Assembly: GCA_012728295.1 (NCBI GenBank)
Contig: JAAYFJ010000013.1
Location: forward strand, 24,844-88,843
Origin: Tissierellia bacterium
Lineage (GTDB): Bacteria > Bacillota > Clostridia > Tissierellales > Peptoniphilaceae
DNA: 64,000 nucleotides
Direction of reading: 5' to 3'
In this document: positions 16,657 to 26,283 of the stretch, piece by piece
How positions within the stretch are numbered: the first letter of the stretch is position 1
Layout of the letters: each line of letters opens with the position of its first letter
Translations under genes and position numbers: made by a program
Notes under the pieces: generated by a model
Databases searched by the model: none
What the model was told of the DNA's origin: nothing
The model's input: only the letters and a program-made list of their open reading frames with translations

Positions 16657-16762
16657 AATCTTCTTGAAAGGTTAATTATTGTGTAATGCTATAGCTATTA
16701 TGATATAATTTATTAGATTAGTAATGATGATATTATAGGTGGGTTTTAAAGTAGGTGATTAG

Positions 16763-19700
16763 TTGAGTTCTTTGCTTATTAAGGCCATAGGTCAGTTGAA
16801 GTCCATAAGAGATTTGAAACAGCACTTATCCTCTGGGGAAGTGCCTATTTTAGTGCAAGGTGTTGGGCAGGAAGTAACAGGGCAGTTAGTTGCCGCGTTG
16901 GAAAATGAAAACAACTTAATAATATGCAAGGATAATATAGAGTTAGAAAAAACTTTTCAATCTTTAGATGTTTTAATGGAAAACTGTCATAGGTTTCCTG
17001 GTGAAGACTTTAGGCTATATCGTGTTGATGCTGAAGAGAGTCGTGGACTTGGCAATAGATTAAAGACTATGGATACCCTTATAAGAAAGGAACCTGCGAC
17101 AATTGTAACCACAGTTTCTGGATTATTAATGCCCTTGTGCCGACCTGAGGACAGGCTGTTGGAGCCTTTTATAATAAAAAATGGCGAGGAGCTTAGTCAA
17201 GAGAAGCTATTGGAAGAGCTGTTGGCAAAGGGCTATAGAAACGAACAACAGGTAGTGGGATACGGACAGTTCAGCCGTAGAGGAGATTTAGTTGATTTCT
17301 TTGTCCCTGGAGATTCTTCACCAATAAGAGTGGAATTCTTTGGAGATGAGGTAGATGGCATTAGAAGATTTGATGCCATTAGCCAAAGATCGGAAGAACA
17401 GATACTTGAGGCTGAGATTACCATTGCAGTAGATTGGCTTCAATCCTTGGAGGATAGAACTGCTCTTTTAGAAAAGATGATGGCATCTTTGAAGAAAGCA
17501 TCTGTAGATGAAGAAAGCCCCCTTTGGCAAGTTGCAAATGATTTAGAAAACGCAGAATATGCACCTAATAGGGAATGGTATCTGCCGTTTTTAGAGGATC
17601 AAGCTACTCTTTGGGATTATTTACACCCTGGTACAAATATTTATTTAGTAGGCGTTAGGGATATCCTTAAGTCTGTGGAAAGCTATTCTCAATATATTGG
17701 TGAATTAGTAGTATCTTTAGTGGAGAGAAAGCACCTATCAAAGGAATACAACGCTCTGCCTCTATTTATTTCTAAAGTTTTGGATGGGGCTTCAAATTTT
17801 CCGATAATCTACTTGACAGACCTTCTCCCCAATTCACTTCCATTTGAGCCGAGGGCTATTGTTAGCATCGTCACCCAACCTGGTATAAGATATCAAGGCA
17901 GATGGGAGATTATGGCTGAGGAATTGAAACAGGCTTTGCAAAGAGGTTATAAAGTAATCTTTGCAACAGACTCTGTGGAAAAACGGGATGATTGGCTAAG
18001 GCGCTTGCCGGATGATGGATTGATTCCAGTCAATGGAGATGAGTCTTTAGAACCTCCCAAGTCAGGACAACTATCGGTCATAGCACATCCACTATTATAT
18101 GGTTTTACTTTTATTGATGAAAAACTGATGGTTGTGGCACAAAGTCAACTAAAGGTTTCGAAAGCAGATAAGAAGAGTAAACGCAAGACTGGAAACATTA
18201 AGAGCGTATCCGATTTAGAGATTGGTGATTATATTGTTCACGAGGTACATGGAATTGGTATTTATAAAGGTGTAAATACCATGGATGCTGCAGGGGTTAC
18301 CAAAGACTATATCCACTTGGCATATGGTGGTACTGATCAGCTGTATCTGCCTGTGGAACAACTTAGCAACTTAAACAAATATGTCGGGGCTCCTGAGAGC
18401 AAAGTCAAATTAAGTCGCCTGCATTCTGCGGAGTGGAACAAGACGAAGCAAAAGGCTAAAAAAGCCGTTGAAGTAATGGCGAAAGAATTAATAGAGCTAT
18501 ATGGAATAAGGCACAAGGCAAAAGGTTATATTTTCGGACCGGATACCCCATGGCAAGGAGAGTTTGAAGCAGCGTTCCCCTATGAGCCTACAGACGGCCA
18601 ATTAGAAGCAGTAGCTGCTATTAAAGGGGATATGGAAATTGAAAGGCCAATGGACAGGTTGCTTTGCGCTGATGTGGGATATGGGAAGACTGAAGTTGCC
18701 CTAAGGGCAGCTTTTAAAGCTGTAATGGATGGTAAACAAGTGGCGTTTTTAGTCCCCACAACAATTTTGGCACAGCAGCATTATATTACTGCCGCAGAAA
18801 GATTTTCAGGTTTTCCCATAAAAATAGAGGTGTTGAATAGATTCAAATCCTCAGCAGAGCAAAAAAGAATTTTAAGTGATTTGAAAAAAGGTTTTGTAGA
18901 TGTGCTAATTGGAACACATAGGCTTTTGTCTAAAGATGTGACCTTTAAAGATTTAGGACTAATGATTATAGATGAAGAACAACGCTTTGGAGTAAAGGAT
19001 AAAGAAAAGTTAAAAACCATTTCCAAAGGAGTGGATTCCTTAACACTTTCTGCTACACCGATTCCTAGGACTTTGCAGATGGCTATGAGTGGAATTAGGG
19101 ATATGACCACCATTGAAGAGCCTCCTGGGGAGCGATTCACTGTACAATCTATGGTGACCCCTTTTTCACCGGTAATGGTTCGAGAGGCGATTTTAGGGGA
19201 ACTGAGAAGAAGTGGACAATGCTATGTAGTGCATAATAGAGTTAGCAATATGGAAGTCATGGCAAAGAGATTAAAAGAACTAGTTCCTGAGGCAACTATT
19301 GCCGTTGCCCATGGGCAGATGAGTGAAAAAGAACTTGAGAATGTAATGGTTGATTTCTACCGTGGAGAATATGATGTTTTATTATGTACTACCATTATAG
19401 AAATTGGCATGGATATTCCCAATGTAAATACTATAATCATTATGGATGCCCATAGACTGGGGCTATCGCAACTATATCAACTAAGAGGTAGGGTTGGTAG
19501 AAGTAACCGTAGTGCATATGCATATTTTACTTATCCAAATGATGGAGTTTTGACTGAATCTGCAGGGAAACGGCTTATGGCAATGAAACAATTTACGGCA
19601 TTTGGATCAGGCTTTCAGATTGCCATGAAGGACTTGGAGATTAGAGGCGCAGGTAATGTATTTGGCATGGCTCAGCATGGTCACATGAATTCCATTGGTT

Positions 19701-20224
19701 ACGATTTATACCTCAAATTTTTATCTAGGGCTGTTTCTGAATTAAAGGGTGAAGTTGTGGAAGAGTTAGTGGATACTCAACTTGATTTATCCGTATCTGC
19801 ATTTATTCCTCACAGTTATATACAATATGAGCCTCACAGATTGGAAATATACCAAAGAATGGCATCAGTTTCCAATGATGAGGAGGAGATGGATTTAACA
19901 GATGAGCTAGTAGATAGATTTGGAGAACTACCTGATACAGTGGAGAATTTAATGGCTGTAGCTAGGTTGAGAAATGATGCAATAAGTCTTGGAATATCCG
20001 TTATTCATGAGAACAAAGGGCAGTTGAAAATCCTGTGGCCAAAGGAAAAAACTCCAGGTATAGAAGTAGTAAATGGGCTTATAGCATTGTATAGAAGCAA
20101 TTTGGTACTACACCGTACAACTGATGTTGGAATGACCTTAAAGCTGGTTAAAAGTGGACTTGTGGAAGCACAAGAGTTGATAAAATTAGTTAAAGACTTG
20201 AAAACGGTGAAAAATGGTGTATAA
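16763..20224 (+). CDS. mfd: Transcription-repair coupling factor
   Basis: Mfd is an ATP-driven DNA translocase that removes RNA polymerase stalled at lesions and recruits UvrA. At 1153 residues it is full length. Domains: UvrB-like N-terminal module (1-330, with QVVGYGQFSRRGDLVDFF), RNA-polymerase-interacting domain (DYIVHEVHGIGIYKG near 489), helicase motor with Walker A ADVGYGKTE near 636 and DEEQ near 735, motif VI QLRGRVGRS near 905, and the TRCF C-terminal domain. The TTG start at 16763 follows AGGTGATTAG. It leads the housekeeping block; a TATAAT lies at 16704-16709. Confidence 0.98.
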   Translation: MSSLLIKAIGQLKSIRDLKQHLSSGEVPILVQGVGQEVTGQLVAALENENNLIICKDNIELEKTFQSLDVLMENCHRFPGEDFRLYRVDAEESRGLGNRLKTMDTLIRKEPATIVTTVSGLLMPLCRPEDRLLEPFIIKNGEELSQEKLLEELLAKGYRNEQQVVGYGQFSRRGDLVDFFVPGDSSPIRVEFFGDEVDGIRRFDAISQRSEEQILEAEITIAVDWLQSLEDRTALLEKMMASLKKASVDEESPLWQVANDLENAEYAPNREWYLPFLEDQATLWDYLHPGTNIYLVGVRDILKSVESYSQYIGELVVSLVERKHLSKEYNALPLFISKVLDGASNFPIIYLTDLLPNSLPFEPRAIVSIVTQPGIRYQGRWEIMAEELKQALQRGYKVIFATDSVEKRDDWLRRLPDDGLIPVNGDESLEPPKSGQLSVIAHPLLYGFTFIDEKLMVVAQSQLKVSKADKKSKRKTGNIKSVSDLEIGDYIVHEVHGIGIYKGVNTMDAAGVTKDYIHLAYGGTDQLYLPVEQLSNLNKYVGAPESKVKLSRLHSAEWNKTKQKAKKAVEVMAKELIELYGIRHKAKGYIFGPDTPWQGEFEAAFPYEPTDGQLEAVAAIKGDMEIERPMDRLLCADVGYGKTEVALRAAFKAVMDGKQVAFLVPTTILAQQHYITAAERFSGFPIKIEVLNRFKSSAEQKRILSDLKKGFVDVLIGTHRLLSKDVTFKDLGLMIIDEEQRFGVKDKEKLKTISKGVDSLTLSATPIPRTLQMAMSGIRDMTTIEEPPGERFTVQSMVTPFSPVMVREAILGELRRSGQCYVVHNRVSNMEVMAKRLKELVPEATIAVAHGQMSEKELENVMVDFYRGEYDVLLCTTIIEIGMDIPNVNTIIIMDAHRLGLSQLYQLRGRVGRSNRSAYAYFTYPNDGVLTESAGKRLMAMKQFTAFGSGFQIAMKDLEIRGAGNVFGMAQHGHMNSIGYDLYLKFLSRAVSELKGEVVEELVDTQLDLSVSAFIPHSYIQYEPHRLEIYQRMASVSNDEEEMDLTDELVDRFGELPDTVENLMAVARLRNDAISLGISVIHENKGQLKILWPKEKTPGIEVVNGLIALYRSNLVLHRTTDVGMTLKLVKSGLVEAQELIKLVKDLKTVKNGV

Positions 20225-20251
20225 TTATTCCGTGAGAACAAGGAGGGAAAT

Positions 20252-21199
20252 ATGAATAAAAAAATCCTATGGTTAGTAGTTTTGGTAGCGTTTGGAACGT
20301 TATTGATGGCAGGTTGCCAAAAAGGTCCGGAAGGTGTTGTGGCTGAAGTTAACGGTGAGCAAATTACCAGAGAGAAATTCGACGCTGAATATAGTTATAT
20401 GCGTAATTACACAGCCAAACAAAACGGAGAAGCTTTTTTAGATCAATTGGACCAAGATGGTATAGCGCACAAATATCAGCTAGCCAAAAATGTACTTAAG
20501 AGCTTGGAAGATAGAACGGCAATCTTACAAGATGCAAAAGCTATTGGAGTTGAAGTTACTGACGAAGCCATAGCGGCAGAATTAGAAAAATTAAAAGCTC
20601 AAATCAATGGCGAAAGTGAAACAGATACAGCTTATCAAGAGTATTTGACAAGCAATGGAATGGATGAGACTTTCCTTACTGAAAATATTCGTCTTCAATT
20701 GTTAATGAAGGAATATGAAAGAGTAAAAATGGAAAAGATGACCATTGACGCAAAAGAGATTGAAAACTATTACAACGAGCATAAAGAAGAGCTTGTACAG
20801 GTTGAAACCGGTGGTATTTTAGTAAAGACTAAAGAGGAAGCTGATGCAGTAAAAGCAAAACTAGACGAAGGTGCTGATTTTGCCGAAACAGCAAAAGAAT
20901 TTTCTATCGATCAAGTTACAGCTGCCAATGGTGGAAGCTTTGGATATAGCTACAGAGGAATGTTCTCAGCAGAAATTGAAGAAGTTGTTTTTGGTTTAAA
21001 AGTTGGAGAGTACAGTGAGCCAACGGAATCTGAAAACGGATATTATATTTTAGCTGCTCTAAATAGAAAAGAATCTTTGGAAGATGTAAAAGACGTGGTT
21101 GAGACAATTATCAAACGTCAAAACTTCCAAGACGAGATGCAAAAGTTAGTTAAAGACGCTAAAATTAAAGAATATTTAGACTACAAAACAGTAGAATAA
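20252..21199 (+). CDS. Foldase lipoprotein (PrsA-like peptidyl-prolyl isomerase)
   Basis: A 315-residue lipoprotein outside the membrane that should help fold exported proteins. The signal peptide ends in the lipobox LMAGC with Cys22. SurA-N-like helical region at 30-170; a parvulin (PpiC) rotamase domain at about 180-270 (TGGILVKTKEEADAVKAKL, FAETAKEFSIDQ, NGGSFGYSYRGMF). AGGAGGGAAAT precedes the ATG. It sits between mfd and mazG, as in other Clostridia. In spore formers spoVT usually follows; here mazG starts directly. Confidence 0.92.
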   Translation: MNKKILWLVVLVAFGTLLMAGCQKGPEGVVAEVNGEQITREKFDAEYSYMRNYTAKQNGEAFLDQLDQDGIAHKYQLAKNVLKSLEDRTAILQDAKAIGVEVTDEAIAAELEKLKAQINGESETDTAYQEYLTSNGMDETFLTENIRLQLLMKEYERVKMEKMTIDAKEIENYYNEHKEELVQVETGGILVKTKEEADAVKAKLDEGADFAETAKEFSIDQVTAANGGSFGYSYRGMFSAEIEEVVFGLKVGEYSEPTESENGYYILAALNRKESLEDVKDVVETIIKRQNFQDEMQKLVKDAKIKEYLDYKTVE

Positions 21200-21200
21200 T

Positions 21201-22640
21201 ATGGGAACAATTTATATCATGGGTCTTGGACCCGGTAATCCTGATTGGATTAGCATGGCTGTCTATAATAGAATTATCGGAGAAGGGCCCCATTTTCTTA
21301 GAACATCAGAGCATGGTGCAGTGGAAATATTTGAGAACAACAATATTCCCTATGAGAGTTTTGACAGATTCTATGAAGATTCAGATAGCTTTGAAGAAGT
21401 TTATGGAAAGATTGTAGAAAAACTAATCTCTGCTGCTGAATATGGAGATGTGAACTATTATGTTCCAGGAGACCCACACGTAGCTGAGAAAACTGTGATA
21501 ATGCTTATGGAGGCCAATGTTAAGACAGAGGTCTTAAGTGGTATTAGCTTTATAGAGCCGGTACTAAAAGCGGTGGGAAAAGACTCGGTATCTGGGCTAG
21601 TGTTCTTAAATGGAGAGGGATTATCGTCTCTTGATTTAGATATTCACAGAGATTTGCTAATCACGCAGATATATAATCAGCATCTGTTAAGTGAGTTGAA
21701 ACTAGCGTTGTCTGAGATATATGGTGACGAGTACTATGTAATGGCAGTTCATAGTGCAGGAACTGTAAAGGAATCGATGCAGAGAATCACCGTCACTGAT
21801 TTGGATAGGGAAGTTATAGCCGGTCATGAAACTGCGATTTTTGTCCCCGTGATGCCAAAAGACAAAAAAATCTATGACATGAGGGATGTTTTGGAAATAA
21901 TGATGCGCCTAAGAGCGCCTGGTGGTTGCCCTTGGGATATAGAGCAAACACACAGTTCTATAAGAAATAGCTTAATAGAGGAAGCTTATGAACTGGTTCA
22001 AACCATTGACGAGGACAATATTGAGGCAATGGTAGAAGAACTGGGCGACTATTTGTTGCAATGGGTATTTCACTTGCTTATAGGCTATGAAAACGGAGAA
22101 TTTTATCCTATAGACGTCACTACAGTTTTGGCAGACAAACTAATTTATCGCCATCCGCACGTTTTTTTGCAAAAAAAGGTAGCAAATACAACGGATGTAG
22201 GGTATAATTGGGATAAGTTGAAGTATGGGCGTCAAAATATCCATAGATTTATAGACAAGCTAAACTCCATTCCTGCTTTGCCTTCTACCATGGTAGCGCA
22301 GAAGATTATTCACAAATGTGCATCCATTGATTTTATTTGGGATGGCCCTGAAGGACCGGCTGAGAAGGTTAAGGAAGAACTCTTAGAATTGGAGCAGGCA
22401 TTAATAAACGGCGATGAATTTGAAATGGAAAAAGAACTGGGAGACATACTTTTTTCAGTTTGCAGTCTAGCTTATATGTTGGGCATCGACCCAGAGCTGG
22501 CACTGACTTCTACCAATAGAAAATTCATAGGACGTTTTGAGATAATGGATAGACTAGCTCATAATGGTGGCAAAGAGTTAGAGACTCTAAGTCGTGAGCA
22601 ACTGGAAGAACTTTGGCAACGCGCCAAAGAATTAGAGTAG
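21201..22640 (+). CDS. mazG: MazG family nucleotide pyrophosphohydrolase with tetrapyrrole methylase domain (YabN type)
   Basis: A 479-residue fusion: residues 1-220 look like an uroporphyrin-III C/tetrapyrrole methylase domain (IYIMGLGPGNPD start, YYVPGDPHVAEKT), residues 225-479 contain two MazG modules (LRAPGGCPWDIEQTHSSIR and EEAYELVQTIDEDN, then EELLELEQALINGDEFEMEKELGDILF). MazG modules hydrolyse non-canonical NTPs to NMP and pyrophosphate. The gene begins 1 base after the foldase stop and lacks a clear Shine-Dalgarno, so translational coupling is likely. Confidence 0.93.
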   Translation: MGTIYIMGLGPGNPDWISMAVYNRIIGEGPHFLRTSEHGAVEIFENNNIPYESFDRFYEDSDSFEEVYGKIVEKLISAAEYGDVNYYVPGDPHVAEKTVIMLMEANVKTEVLSGISFIEPVLKAVGKDSVSGLVFLNGEGLSSLDLDIHRDLLITQIYNQHLLSELKLALSEIYGDEYYVMAVHSAGTVKESMQRITVTDLDREVIAGHETAIFVPVMPKDKKIYDMRDVLEIMMRLRAPGGCPWDIEQTHSSIRNSLIEEAYELVQTIDEDNIEAMVEELGDYLLQWVFHLLIGYENGEFYPIDVTTVLADKLIYRHPHVFLQKKVANTTDVGYNWDKLKYGRQNIHRFIDKLNSIPALPSTMVAQKIIHKCASIDFIWDGPEGPAEKVKEELLELEQALINGDEFEMEKELGDILFSVCSLAYMLGIDPELALTSTNRKFIGRFEIMDRLAHNGGKELETLSREQLEELWQRAKELE

Positions 22641-22671
22641 TTATTTTATTTAAAATTTAAGGAGGACTAGC

Positions 22672-22950
22672 ATGAACAAACAAGAATTAGTAGCAAGCAT
22701 TGCAGAAAAGAGCCATTTAAAAAAGAAAGACGCAGAATTAGCTTTAAACAGCTTTATTGAATCAGTAGAAGAAGCATTAAAAAAAGGTGACAAAGTTCAA
22801 TTAGTTGGATTTGGTACTTTCGAAGTAAGAGAAAGAAAAGCTAGAGAAGGTAGAAACCCAAGAGATCCTAAAGAAGTTATTAAAATCCCAGCATCCAAAG
22901 CACCAGTATTCCGTGCAGGAAAAGCTTTAAAAGAAATCGTTAACAAGTAA
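22672..22950 (+). CDS. hup: HU family DNA-binding protein
   Basis: A 92-residue histone-like protein. It begins MNKQELVASIAEKSHLKKKD (one residue stretch of the HU helix pair) and carries the arm motif GFGTFEVRERKAREGRNPR and the end VFRAGKALKEIV. It bends and compacts DNA as a dimer. AAGGAGGACTAGC precedes the ATG. High-expression codons. Followed by a strong terminator, so it may also be transcribed from a promoter in the short gap behind mazG. Confidence 0.97.
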   Translation: MNKQELVASIAEKSHLKKKDAELALNSFIESVEEALKKGDKVQLVGFGTFEVRERKAREGRNPRDPKEVIKIPASKAPVFRAGKALKEIVNK

Positions 22951-22962
22951 TTATAGCAGTGT

Positions 22963-22990
22963 ACAGCAGGCCTTCGGGCCTGTTGTTTTT
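22963..22990 (+). terminator. Terminator of hup
   Basis: ACAGCAGGCC, tetraloop TTCG, GGCCTGTTGT, then T. The last part abuts the ribosome binding site of the next gene. Confidence 0.85.
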
Positions 22991-23000
22991 AGGAGGGCAT

Positions 23001-23258
23001 ATGAGACTTGATAAGTATTTAAAAAACTCTAGGTTGATTAAGAGAAGAACCGTGGCAAGAGAAGCATGTGATAAAGGCCATGTTAGTATAAATGGGAAAG
23101 TCTCAAAAGCAGGTGCTGAAGTGGATATCGGCGATGAGATTGTTATTGTCTTTGGACAATCCACCGTCAAGGTAAGGGTATTGTCTGTGGAAGATAATCC
23201 AGGTAAAGCTGAAGCAGGCTCTTTATATGAAATAATAGAAGAATCAAAAAATCATTAA
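23001..23258 (+). CDS. rqcP: RqcP-type S4 domain protein
   Basis: An 85-residue S4 RNA-binding protein (MRLDKYLKNSRLIKRRTVA start, GHVSINGKVSKAGAEVDIGD core). In Bacillus the homologue RqcP (YlmH-unrelated; formerly YabO) acts with RqcH in adding alanine tails on stalled 50S subunits. The position right after hup fits this family. ATG 23001 follows AGGAGGGCAT; the open frame extends upstream to 22959 only through the terminator. In sporulating relatives yabP and yabQ come next; here 124 bases without a gene follow. Confidence 0.93.
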   Translation: MRLDKYLKNSRLIKRRTVAREACDKGHVSINGKVSKAGAEVDIGDEIVIVFGQSTVKVRVLSVEDNPGKAEAGSLYEIIEESKNH

Positions 23259-23382
23259 TATTGTGGTTGTGTATATCAAAAATGGTTACAATAGGGCAAC
23301 AAAGCCGAAAATCTATTGAAATTACACTTGATAGATGAGATAATATGCATAGAAATATGTGTAAAACTAAGGTTGTGATAAT

Positions 23383-23730
23383 ATGAAAGTGAAACAAAAA
23401 CGAAAAAATAACATTAGACGTTATGGTTTCAAAATCTTGGTAGTGCTGGCCGTTTTGGCGTATGCACTATATCACTATGCCAATCAAAGGGTAATTTTAT
23501 CAGAATTAGAGGCTAAAAGAGCTGCGAATGAAGTAAGGATATCGACTTTACAATCGGATATAGAGAACTTGGAGAAAGAAATCCAATATAGCGAGTCGTT
23601 AGAATTTGTAGAAAAAGTTGCTAGAGATGAATTAGGTATGGTAAGACCGAGAGAAATCATATATGATGATGTAGGTGAGCAATCACAGACAGAAAATGAG
23701 CAAACTGAGAATCAAGAAGTTGAAGAATAA
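23383..23730 (+). CDS. divIC: Septum formation initiator (DivIC/FtsL-like)
   Basis: A 115-residue bitopic membrane protein: basic cytoplasmic start, one helix at about 14-30, then a coiled coil (34-75, SELEAKRAANEVRISTL) and a conserved tail VEKVARDELGMVRPREIIY. It is part of the FtsB/DivIC-FtsL division complex. The acidic, glutamine-rich end is variable. Only a weak AAGG stands before the ATG. The locus position fits divIC. Confidence 0.9.
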   Translation: MKVKQKRKNNIRRYGFKILVVLAVLAYALYHYANQRVILSELEAKRAANEVRISTLQSDIENLEKEIQYSESLEFVEKVARDELGMVRPREIIYDDVGEQSQTENEQTENQEVEE

Positions 23731-23760
23731 TAACTATTTTTAAAGGAGGAGCATTTTAGG

Positions 23761-24168
23761 ATGTCGTTGACAGTGGGAAGTATTGTCGAGGGAAAGGTCA
23801 CAGGTATGACCAATTTTGGTGCATTTGTCGAATTACCAGGAGGTAAAAATGGGCTTGTGCACATTTCAGAAGTATCTCATGAATATGTAGAGAAAGTTTC
23901 TGATCATTTGAAGAAAGACCAGGAAGTTAAGGTGAAAGTGCTGTCAATGAGCGATGATGGTAAAATTGGATTGTCCATTAAGCAGACAATTCCAGCTCCT
24001 GTGAAAAGTGCTCCGGTAAAAAAAGCTCCTGCTCCAGTATTTGAAAAACCTAGAGCTAGAGATGAGGCTTTGACTTTTGAAGACAAGTTAAATCGCTATT
24101 TAAAAGATAGCAACGAGAGAATAGTAGAAGTTAATACAAGAGAGAAACGCAGAAAAAGACCTAGATAA
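23761..24168 (+). CDS. S1 domain RNA-binding protein (YabR type)
   Basis: A 135-residue protein with one S1 OB-fold at residues 1-75 (VGSIVEGKVTGMTNFGAFVE, GLVHISEVS, KVKVLSMSDDGKIGLSIKQ). The tail has a proline/alanine/lysine linker and a basic end REKRRKRPR. This gene lies at the YabR position behind divIC. RNA binding is expected; the target is unknown. AAAGGAGGAGC precedes the ATG. Confidence 0.93.
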   Translation: MSLTVGSIVEGKVTGMTNFGAFVELPGGKNGLVHISEVSHEYVEKVSDHLKKDQEVKVKVLSMSDDGKIGLSIKQTIPAPVKSAPVKKAPAPVFEKPRARDEALTFEDKLNRYLKDSNERIVEVNTREKRRKRPR

Positions 24169-24186
24169 TCATAATATATTGCAATT

Positions 24187-24210
24187 AAACCGGATCACTC
24201 CGGTTTTTTA
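24187..24210 (+). terminator. Terminator after S1 protein gene
   Basis: AAACCGGA, loop TCAC, TCCGGTTTTTT. Confidence 0.88.
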
Positions 24211-24299
24211 TTTTTACTAAATACTTCTAATTTATTGGCGAGGGCGTTAATGTCTGATATTATTAGAATATAACAATGTGGGATATTAGAGGTGTAGAT

Positions 24300-25658
24300 A
24301 TGAACCTGTGGGAAAATACATTAAAATGGCTGAGGGCGGTCTATGAAGATAATAAGGATAGACCTGTTATTGCTATGGTGTCAGGTGGTCCTGATTCAAG
24401 GCTCATGGTTGAGCTTATATTAAATACTTGGCCTAGAGAAATGGTGCATATGCTTCATGTAAATCACCTATATAGACCTGGTTCTCATAGGGAGACAGCT
24501 TTTGTGAGACGCTTAGCTTGTGATAATAATGTGAGTTTTCATCTGCACACAGACAGTATGGTTGCAGTTTCCAAGAAAAGAGGAATTAGCTTAGAGCAAG
24601 CTGGTCGAGCGATTCGGTTGGAAGCTTCCAATAATTTGATGAAAGAGCTGCCTAATGCTGTTATTGCAACAGGTCACCACGAGGACGATCAAGTTGAAAC
24701 AATTTTTATGAGAATTGTTAGAGGAACGGGAATGGACGGACTTGTAGGAATAATACCTTGGGATGGATATAAGCTTAGACCACTTAGGTTTTGGAAAAAA
24801 ACTGAAATATTGGATTTTTGCAATGTAAATGGTATGGAGTATGTTGAGGACGAAAGCAATTTCGTTGCAGATGTCACTAGAAATATCCTTAGGTTAGAAG
24901 TGCTTCCTATTTTGAGAGAACGTTTAGGCAAGGATATTAACGATTCTCTTTTAAGATTGGGAAACATTGCTTTGGCTGATAAAAAGTTTTGGGAGAACAG
25001 GGTTCAGTTGTTGTTTTCACAACATGGAAGAGTTGGGAAAGAGGGGATATTTCTCAATCGTGAAATTGTGGGCTTACAATTTGCTGAAAGCTCCAGATTA
25101 ATCAGATATAGTCTTTCAATGTTGGAGGATGGGCTATGGAATGTGGGGTTCGAGCATATTAAAGCTGTAGTAGAGCAAATTTTGACTCCAGGTTCATGGC
25201 AAATGGATTTACCAGGCGAAATTAGGGTATATGCTATAGGTGATGAAATCTTATTCAGACATGGTATTTGGACCTCAAAAATTCCAGAGGCTGTGGATTT
25301 AAAAGGTGGAATAAATGTAACTCCATGGGGAGCTTTTATTTTAGAACAAGAAAGCAACTTATCTGATAGGCAGGTTCAAGTATTTGACATGGATAAATTG
25401 CCTGGGAAAATAGTTGTTCGCTCTAGAAAGAATGGCGATGTTTTTTATCCCGTGGGAATGAAAGGTTCTAAAAAGTTAAAAGATTATTTCATCGATGAGA
25501 AGATACCTGCGTTATTGAGGGACAGAGTACCCTTAATAGAATCTGGAGGAGATTTGATTTGGGTAGTGGGATATCGTGCTGACGGTAGATATCTAGCAAC
25601 AGAACACACTAAAAACCCACTAACAATAGTTTATAGGGAGGGAAACCATGAATGGTAA
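24300..25658 (+). CDS. tilS: tRNA(Ile)-lysidine synthetase
   Basis: TilS attaches lysine to C34 of the CAU-anticodon isoleucine tRNA, so the tRNA reads AUA. The 452 residues include the PP-loop SGGPDS at 28-33, [20 protein letters not shown] near 122-141 and the C-terminal tRNA-binding domain ([20 protein letters not shown]). I choose ATG 24300, with AGAGGTG 5 bases upstream; ATG 24276 has no such site. hpt overlaps its end by 11 bases. spoIIE, which sits before tilS in many spore formers, is absent. Confidence 0.95.
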   Translation: MNLWENTLKWLRAVYEDNKDRPVIAMVSGGPDSRLMVELILNTWPREMVHMLHVNHLYRPGSHRETAFVRRLACDNNVSFHLHTDSMVAVSKKRGISLEQAGRAIRLEASNNLMKELPNAVIATGHHEDDQVETIFMRIVRGTGMDGLVGIIPWDGYKLRPLRFWKKTEILDFCNVNGMEYVEDESNFVADVTRNILRLEVLPILRERLGKDINDSLLRLGNIALADKKFWENRVQLLFSQHGRVGKEGIFLNREIVGLQFAESSRLIRYSLSMLEDGLWNVGFEHIKAVVEQILTPGSWQMDLPGEIRVYAIGDEILFRHGIWTSKIPEAVDLKGGINVTPWGAFILEQESNLSDRQVQVFDMDKLPGKIVVRSRKNGDVFYPVGMKGSKKLKDYFIDEKIPALLRDRVPLIESGGDLIWVVGYRADGRYLATEHTKNPLTIVYREGNHEW

Positions 25659-26202
25659 ATGTGAAATGATTAAGGATGTAAAGGATATATTAATTTCAGA
25701 GGAAGAAATACAAGATGTGATATCCGATTTGGGAAAACAAATTAGTGAGGACTATAAAGGAAAAGAACTTTATGTAGTGGGTATACTTAAAGGGGCTTCT
25801 ATATTTATGTCGGATTTAGTTCGTAAGATTACAGTTCCAATGACTATGGATTTCATGGCTGTTTCCAGCTATGGGCAAGCATCTGAGTCCACTGGTGAGG
25901 TTAAAATCGTGAAGGATTTAGATTTCAGCGTCATAGGAAAAGATGTGTTAATAGTTGAAGACATCATTGACACTGGTACTACCTTATCTTATTTAACTGA
26001 GCTACTTAAGAGTAGGGGAGTTCATGATGTTAGAATCTGTACTCTTTTAGATAAACCTTCCAGACGTACAGTAAATATTCCTGTAGACTATGTGGGCTTT
26101 GAAGTTCCCAATGAATTCATAGTGGGATATGGAATTGATTATGCAGAGTACTATAGAAACTTGCCTTATGTAGCAAGCTTAAAAGAAGAAAAGTATAAAT
26201 AA
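25648..26202 (+). CDS. hpt: Hypoxanthine phosphoribosyltransferase
   Basis: A 184-residue purine salvage enzyme forming IMP/GMP from hypoxanthine/guanine and PRPP. The PRPP loop [13 protein letters not shown] lies at 104-116; [18 protein letters not shown] and [17 protein letters not shown] are the other family segments. GGAGGGAAACC precedes ATG 25648, inside the tilS end, so the two are co-translated. Confidence 0.97.
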   Translation: MNGKCEMIKDVKDILISEEEIQDVISDLGKQISEDYKGKELYVVGILKGASIFMSDLVRKITVPMTMDFMAVSSYGQASESTGEVKIVKDLDFSVIGKDVLIVEDIIDTGTTLSYLTELLKSRGVHDVRICTLLDKPSRRTVNIPVDYVGFEVPNEFIVGYGIDYAEYYRNLPYVASLKEEKYK

Positions 26203-26283
26203 ATAATATATATATAAACTTTGCCTTCCATAATCATAGCGTTATGTTATAATGAAGGTTAGCATATTAATTAGGAGGTTAAA